A stretch of DNA of 64,000 nt. Source: Alopecurus myosuroides. Taxonomy: Eukaryota; Streptophyta; Magnoliopsida; Poales; Poaceae. The stretch is from assembly GCA_028641055.1 (NCBI GenBank), contig CM054063.1:49849827-49913826 (forward strand), read 5' to 3'. Made by a program: the position numbers and the translations under genes. Below, one piece after another: positions 58,630 through 64,000 of the stretch; the stretch's first letter is position 1; the number at the start of each line of letters is the position of its first letter. The notes under the pieces were generated by a model. The model worked only from the letters and a program-made list of their open reading frames with translations. It did not search any database and had not been told where the DNA came from.

Positions 58630-58875
58630 ACTCCGGCGACCACATCCTAGAGTCTACTCCGGCGACCTCTACTTCGGCGGCGACCTCTACTCCGGCGACC
58701 ACCTCCTCTCCGGCGACCACCTATACTCCGACGGCCACCTCTACTCCGGCGGCCACCTCCTCTCCGGCGGCCATCTCCTCTCCGGCGACCTCCTCCACTA
58801 CCGCGGCCACCTCCTCTCCGGCGTCCTCCTCCACTACCGCGGCCACCTCCACTCCGGCGACCACCCTCCACTCCA
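58630..58875 (+). repeat. GC-rich ~18-bp minisatellite inside the CACTA element
   Basis: About thirteen units of the form ctccggcgaccacctcta and close variants follow each other. Because 18 is a multiple of three, two frames stay open: one reads Thr/Ala/Ser/Pro-rich repeats, the other YSGDHLLSGGHL-like repeats. Neither has a well-placed ATG after the TATA-like motif, so I do not call a CDS. Confidence 0.7.
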
Positions 58876-59310
58876 GCCTCTCTGTTTTCGTTTTTCAAAA
58901 TTTCAAAATTTTGGGCGGCCAGATCTGGATCTAGATCTAGATCTGGATCTGTACCGCATTTTTTTTAAATTTCAAAATCAATAGCCGTGACGCACCATCC
59001 ATGAGGTGCGCCACGGGTAACTAAAGATAGCCGTGATGCACCAAACAGGCGGTGCGCCACGGGTAAACGAGATAGCCGTGATGCACCAAAACAGGTGCGT
59101 CACGGCTATTTTAATAGGCGCGGCGTGATAGCTGTGACGCACCATGGTGCGTCACGGGTATGAAATTTGGTGCGTCACGCATTAGCCTTTTCCTAGTAGT
59201 CCAAGGTTTGGTTTGTGGTACCCAAAGGGGCATAATTCTCTCTCAAGGGCTACACGGACTCGGATTGGGCCGATGATCAAGATGATAGGAAGTCTACTTC
59301 CGGGGCTTGT

Positions 59311-60879
59311 TGATACGTCTCCAACGTATCTATAATTTCTGATGTTCCATGATGATATTATGCCAATTGCTACATGTTTTCTCCCTTCTTTATGTCATTT
59401 TTATCGATTTTCCGGACTAACCTATTGACAAGATGCCACAAAGCCAGTTCCCTGTTTTCTGCCGTTTTTAGTTTCAGAAAAGTTGTTCTAGAAATATTTT
59501 TGGAATTGGAAAATTCGAAGCCTGGAAGTCTTAGAATTCCCGAAGGTTCCACGGAGTCCGAAAAGACCCGGAGAGGGGACTCATTGGGCCCACACCATGG
59601 GGTGTCCCCCCCTTGGCTGCGCCGGGGGGTGGTGTGGGCCCCCTAGGGCTCCACCGCCTTTGCCCTTTCGCCTATTTAATCTCCTCCAAAAGAAAACCCT
59701 AGGCAGCTAATCAAAAGTCCCCGAAAAGTTCCACAACCACCGTCGTCGTCAACCCTAGATCAGGGGGGTTCTAAAGCTGTCTCCCGGTACCCTGCCAGAG
59801 AGGAGATCATCACCGGATGCCTCTTCATCACCATGCCTGCCTCCAGAGTGATGCGTGAGTAGTTTATCCTTGGACTACGTGTCCATAGCAGTAGCCAGAT
59901 GGTTGTCTTCTCCTCCTATGCCTCAATGTTTAGATCTCGTCAGCTGCCTAACATGATCGAGATCGTTCTTATGTAATTCTACGTGCTGTGTTTGCTGGGA
60001 TCCGATGAATATTGAACTTATGCCAAGTTGATTATAGTCTTTATTGCATATGTTATTTGTAATCTTGCATGCTTTCCGTCGCTAGTGGTTGCTCTGGCCA
60101 AGTAGTTGCTAGTGACTCCAAGAGGGAGTATTTATGCTCGATAGTTGGGTTCATGCCTCCTTTTCGCCTGTGCTCGAGTGACAGAAACGTGACGGGGGAG
60201 GATGTGCTGTTGCCACTAGGGAGAAAACAACGGTATGAGTGCCCGCGTGCACAATCATTGATTACATTACACACATTGCTTAATGCGATTATCTGTTGCT
60301 TGCAACTTAATACCTAAGGGGGTTCGGATGATAACCTGAGGGTGGATTATTAGTCATAGATGCAGTTGGATTATGGTCTATGTATATTGTTGTAACTCCC
60401 GCACTAAATATCATAGTAGTCATCATGTCATGAATGTGAACTACGGTGCAACATCTATTTGTCAATTGCCTAGCTGTAATTCGTTCACCCAACATGGTAT
60501 CTTTTATGGAGAGACACCACTAGTGAACCTATGAACTCCGGTCCATTTTCCTACACTGTTAAACAAACCACTACAATAAACTGTTTTCTTTACTTACTGC
60601 AAGCATACACTATTTTCCACACTATACGTACAATCTTTGTTTTCAGCAAGACCGGTGAGATTGACAACCTCACTGTACCGTTGGGACAAAATATTTTTGT
60701 TGTGTTGTGTGCAGGTTCCGTGTTGTTGCTCACACCGGTGAGGCGCCATCACCACCGCCAGTGGCATCAACCTTCCGAAGATCCTCTTTCTCCTACTGGA
60801 TTGATAACCTTGGTTCTTAACTGAGGGAAATTCTTACCTCTACACTCATCACACCCTCCCCTTGGGGTTTCCAACACAC
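59311..60879 (+). repeat. gypsy-type LTR (TGATACGTC group), interrupted on the right
   Basis: It starts TGATACGTCTCCAACG at 59311, directly after cttgt (candidate target duplication), and shows the common order of segments of Triticeae gypsy LTRs (gatgcgtgagtagtttat, ctccaagagggagtatttatg, ggttcggatgataacctga, gccggtgagattgacaacc-like). It stops at ggggtttccaacaca before another element; the last bases of the LTR and anything behind it are beyond that insertion, so a solo LTR and a full element cannot be told apart. It is not the same LTR as that at 46376 but is of the same broad type. Confidence 0.75.
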
Positions 60880-61462
60880 TGTAACATCCCAGGTTTTCAT
60901 TCATTTAACATCATGCATACATGAGAATCATGGCATAGTTACATGTTTTCCACCTTGCATCAATACTCAAATAAAAGATTAAACCTATCTTTACCACATA
61001 GGTATAAAAAGGGGTATTTTGAAACCCCTATACCATCCTATGTAAAACTATTTTATTTTAAAAGGAGAACATGACCAAAAGACTCCTAACATCAATAGCT
61101 TTTCAAAACTTATTTTTATCTATTTTTCTGGTAAAAATTGAGGGAGTTATGTATTGTTTTGTTATTGTGTTGTATAAGAAAAAACACAGAGAACAAAAAG
61201 AAAGAAGAAAACCTAAACCTACCGCACACCTGGCCCCAACCCACCTCTATGTCCCTCTCTCACTCTCGCGCAGCTCGCAACGCGCAGCAAACGTCAGCCC
61301 ATTGGGCCAGCCCGAGACGAACGCAACACGCACGCCTTCCCCATCTCTCTGACCCGTGGGACCCACAGGTGACGCAAGCATGGCGTCACGCCATCTTCTC
61401 CCGCACGAAGGAAACCCCGCGGTACGACGACATCACCGCGATTCTGCTCCCCGGCTCTGCCC

Positions 61463-61470
61463 TATTTAAA
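61463..61470 (+). promoter_or_regulatory. TATA-like motif and gene-like leader in the 3068-bp LTR
   Basis: tatttaaa is followed after about 35 bases by aaaccctagc and a CT-rich leader, then an ATG at 61554-61556 with a short frame leading to a GTGAGC donor-like site. The zone 61250-61900 is GC-rich inside an AT-rich LTR. This is most likely the LTR promoter and transcript start. Confidence 0.45.
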
Positions 61471-63950
61471 CCCACGCCCCTCCTCTCTTCGTCACACCAA
61501 AAACCCTAGCCGTTCCCCCTCTGGGCTTCCCACGGTGAGCCTCTGGATCTCACCATGGTCGTCGCCTCCGTCGCCCGTTTCCGGTGAGCACAACGCCCCT
61601 CCGTCCCTCTTTTCATCCCCTTTCGCTCCCTCTCGTTACTGCGCCCCTCTCTGACATGGTTCCGCGCCTCCAAACCCCGCAGGTCGACGCTGCCATCCAC
61701 GTTTGCCACCACCGGCCGCTCCACACGACTCCGGCGAGGACGCGGACGCGGACACGGGAAGGTCCACGGCTGCGCCACCACGTTCTCCTCGACGTCATGA
61801 GTGTCGTGGTGAGCCCCGTTTCCCCTCTGCCCCTGTGTAGTCGCAGCGCCATGCACGCCGAGCCGCGTGATCTCGTTTCCGGCGAGTAGCGCAGCCCGCC
61901 ACGACGCGTTTAGTGGCTGACCGTTGGATCTAATCCAACGGATCAGATTAGATCACTGATTGCACCGGTAAGAGTAGAACTGGGCCGTTCCCCATCACTT
62001 AGATCCAACCCCCCTTGCGCGCGATCCGAGCGAATCGGTACGGACCAATCAGAGCGCTCCGTTTAGGATGACACAGATAGACTGTTTTCTGTTTTTAGGC
62101 AGATTTAATTTAAAACTTGTAAATTCAATAACTTTTGTTCTGTAAACGCAAATGCAATAATTTTGTACTTTTTGAAATCAGCAGGACAAGTAGAACACAA
62201 TGGGTCCATAGATCTCCATTTTTTACACGTGCACAAACTTGTTATTCGCAGATATCTAAATTACACTATTTGGTACATAACTTTAATTCTATAATTTCTT
62301 TTTGAGCAAATCCAAATGCCATGGATTTGTTAAGATGTAATCTATCCAGAAAGTAGATAATAACAACTACTAGACCACTTTAACACCATAAGTACTGAAT
62401 TTTGGGTTTATTAGACATATATAAGAGCACTAAAAATGTTATAATTATTTTGGTATCTATTTTATTTTCTCCAAAAAGCTTAAACATGTTAGAAAACCAG
62501 AGAACCACCTTTTATTCTTCTTGCATAAAAATTGTGGTGTTAGTGCATTTTTCATCATTGCATATCATGCATACATGTTTTTGTAAGGTTTTCCTTTATT
62601 GTTTGTTTATGTGTTGTTATTTTATTTGTATAGATTGTGAGGAGGAGCAATATTACAATTGTGGTTGCTATTCCTACTCATCATGGTGCCAAGGCAAGTG
62701 ACACCCCATAAATTACCTATATTTTCAATAAGCATTAGTGGATTTTAGTAGTGTGCATGATAGGATCTTTTATAAAGTGTTATGCTATGCTATTATCCTA
62801 GTAGTGTGTAGCCACCCCATTTTGAACTTTGTCATTTAGCAACCCCAAGTTTAGTTATGCTTAGCCATGCTTGTATACTGGTGTTTTACTATGTTGTGGA
62901 TGAAAATTTTAATATAACCTCAGTGAACCACCTGGGTTAAATGGTAGTGCGGGGCTGTTGATAGTTGAGTGTCTCCCCGGCCGAGGGGAGTTCACTTGAA
63001 GGAATGCCACCCAGGAACAAAGTGATTATGAAGTTCCCGAGTTTTGATTGCTTACCGTGCAGCCTTTAGTCGTATGGGCTCTATCTTGATTAATTAAGTT
63101 GTGAGGGTTCAGGCCGGGCTTGACAAGCAGATGTAGCATAATTATAGGTGGAACGGGTCTTGCCATTGGGTTGGATTCTTACTTCTGAAAGATCTCATCT
63201 CGATTCTTCTCCTTTCCTGGATACACCCAGAGTGTATAGGATTTTTGGGATGAGTTGAGTCTGAAGGTGAAAGTGCACAAGGTCTGCAGAGTCAACAAAC
63301 TAAGATCTTAGCCGTGTCCCCGCTTATGGACAACATCGAGCAGATGGACAAGGATGGCCGGAAGAATCACATCACCACTTTCAGCAAGTAAAAATTTGAT
63401 CATGTGAACATTATTTGTGGTGCTTGGATTTATTCCAATGTTGCCACTCGTTTTGAAAACCAAATGATTTTACAAAAGTGTTAGGAGAAAATTGGCTTTT
63501 TGCAAATAGCCTCAAGATCCACCCAGCCAAAGTTATCATGTAGTATTAGACTTGCCATTATATATCCACCATAGGTGTCATTTTCCAGTACATCAAATTG
63601 TACTGACCTCCTTCGGGGGCTGCATATTCCAATTTGCAGGATTTTCTGATGAAGAGTAAGGATGTTTTCTGGACTCGAGTCTACACCCAACATGTCTGCC
63701 TGTGGCGCATGCTTGAAGATGGAGGCTCATTTCTACTATATTTCTGTTGCTTGAACTCTTAGTTTTAGCTAGACTATAAGGTTGTGCACCTTGTAATAAG
63801 ATATATTTGTCTACTCTGGATTCAGTTGTAATAATTTTAATTCTTATGCAATGATACCTTTAAGTTATGTACTGTGGTGCTAGCATTGATCCAGGGACTA
63901 GCACATAACAGAGGTATTTCACTTTTGTTAAAAAGTGGGATGCTACAAAA

Positions 63951-63962
63951 TGGTATCAGAGC
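63951..63962 (+). other. primer-binding site of the rightmost gypsy element
   Basis: TGGTATCAGAGC lies three bases after the LTR end, the standard initiator tRNA-Met type site. Confidence 0.9.
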
Positions 63963-64000
63963 AAAGTGTTGCATGTAGGTTCGAGCCCTTAGGATTGGAA

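Larger units (their letters stand above)
57765..59201. mobile_element. non-autonomous CACTA element (1437 bp) in the copia RNase H
   Basis: The left end is CACTACTAGGAAAACAGC and the right end is ...ccttttcctagtagtc, the inverted partner with the last G changed to C. CAA at 57762-57764 and 59202-59204 is the 3-bp duplication. Both subterminal zones (57810-58075 and 58980-59180) are filled with GTGACGCACC and its complement, mostly as facing pairs. There is no transposase. The centre holds a TATA-like motif, a CT-rich leader and an 18-bp minisatellite. Confidence 0.92.
51043..59310 (+). mobile_element. Ty1/copia (SIRE/Maximus-like) retrotransposon, broken and truncated
   Basis: The order is 5' LTR (about 51043-52206), primer-binding site, gag with UBN2-type domain and CCHC knuckle, a long spacer part, protease, integrase, RT and RNase H, all on the plus strand. 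Integrase before RT identifies copia. The long coiled-coil spacer after the knuckle fits the SIRE/Maximus group. It carries many stops, holds a CACTA insertion (57765-59201), and is cut off at 59310 by a gypsy LTR, so its 3' LTR is not in the window. Confidence 0.85.
56636..59310 (+). pseudogene. copia reverse transcriptase and RNase H, interrupted
   Basis: RT motifs: WVEAMHDELNKFERNKVWKL and GTKWIFKNNQDEHD (56780-56910), a stop at 56966, then YETYAPVARLESIRILLAYA (near 56985-57040), QMDVKSAFLNG, LYGLKQAPRAWYE and the catalytic YVDDIIFGS (near 57330). RNase H begins (RSMIGSLFYLCASRPDI) and is split at 57764 by a CACTA element. After 59204 it resumes with GYTDSDWADDQDDRKSTSGA up to the gypsy LTR at 59311. 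The protein would copy the element RNA. Confidence 0.88.
60880..64000 (+). mobile_element. gypsy element: 5' LTR and start of internal region, runs off the window
   Basis: The LTR starts TGTAACATCCCAGG at 60880 and ends gggatgctaca at 63947 (3068 bp). A primer-binding site follows three bases later. The internal region continues past 64000. The bases before it (cacac, 60875-60879) would be the target duplication. It shares the TGTAACATCCC opening with the LTRs of the 22.9-37.8 kb element but I see no other long similarity. Confidence 0.88.

Noticed and set aside
1..64000. CRISPR arrays, rRNA genes, prokaryotic operons
   Set aside because: No regularly spaced short repeats with unique spacers, no rRNA sequence, and coding sequences are plant TE genes with introns.

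Overview
The window reads as nuclear DNA of a large-genome grass, most likely a Triticeae species (wheat, barley or a relative). The support is nested retrotransposons with very long LTRs, LTRs opening TGATACGTC and TGTAACATCCC, CACTA elements with CACTA(C/G)TAG ends, plant spliceosomal introns, and no sign of operons. I see no ordinary housekeeping gene. Almost every base can be assigned to a transposable element.

Layout. (1) 1-14610: most of a Mutator-like (MULE) element whose left end lies outside the window. It carries two spliced genes pointing at each other: a FAR1/FHY3-type transposase (+, 1059-4152) and a Ulp1-type (C48) cysteine protease gene (-, 14152-7800). The protease gene can be rebuilt as 19 exons, all open, phase-compatible and bordered by GT-AG introns (926 codons plus stop). 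A GC-rich exon-like block sits in its first intron and an orphan exon pair lies between the two genes. (2) 14611-~22250: a LINE on the minus strand with ORF1 (zinc knuckles) and ORF2 (endonuclease, RT) overlapping as TAATG. It is disabled by two stops, frameshifts and a 473-bp insertion. (3) 22693-~42975: a CACTA element split by a 15-kb Ty3/gypsy element (22892-37840, minus strand, two 4479-bp LTRs) that has broken gag-pol but an intact extra 293-aa ORF upstream of gag. The CACTA transposase remnant is followed by a ~668-bp tandem repeat. (4) ~42973-47770: the 3' part of an Athila-like gypsy element ending in an LTR. (5) 47771-~51042: a decayed MuDR-type transposase and plant-mobile-domain remnant, with a 316-bp MULE MITE inserted (9-bp duplication, 40-bp inverted ends). 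(6) ~51043-59310: a SIRE/Maximus-like Ty1/copia element whose RNase H region holds a 1.44-kb non-autonomous CACTA element. It is cut off by (7) a gypsy-type LTR (59311-60879), itself interrupted by (8) the complete 3068-bp 5' LTR and primer-binding site of another gypsy element that runs off the right edge.

How the parts relate. The best-preserved coding content is the MULE gene pair and the extra ORF of the 22.9-37.8 kb gypsy element. Everything else is broken by stops, frameshifts or nested insertions. The nesting gives a relative order: gypsy after CACTA; MITE after MuDR remnant; CACTA and a gypsy LTR after copia; a second gypsy after that LTR; and possibly MULE after LINE. No tRNA, rRNA, CRISPR array or prokaryotic feature was found.
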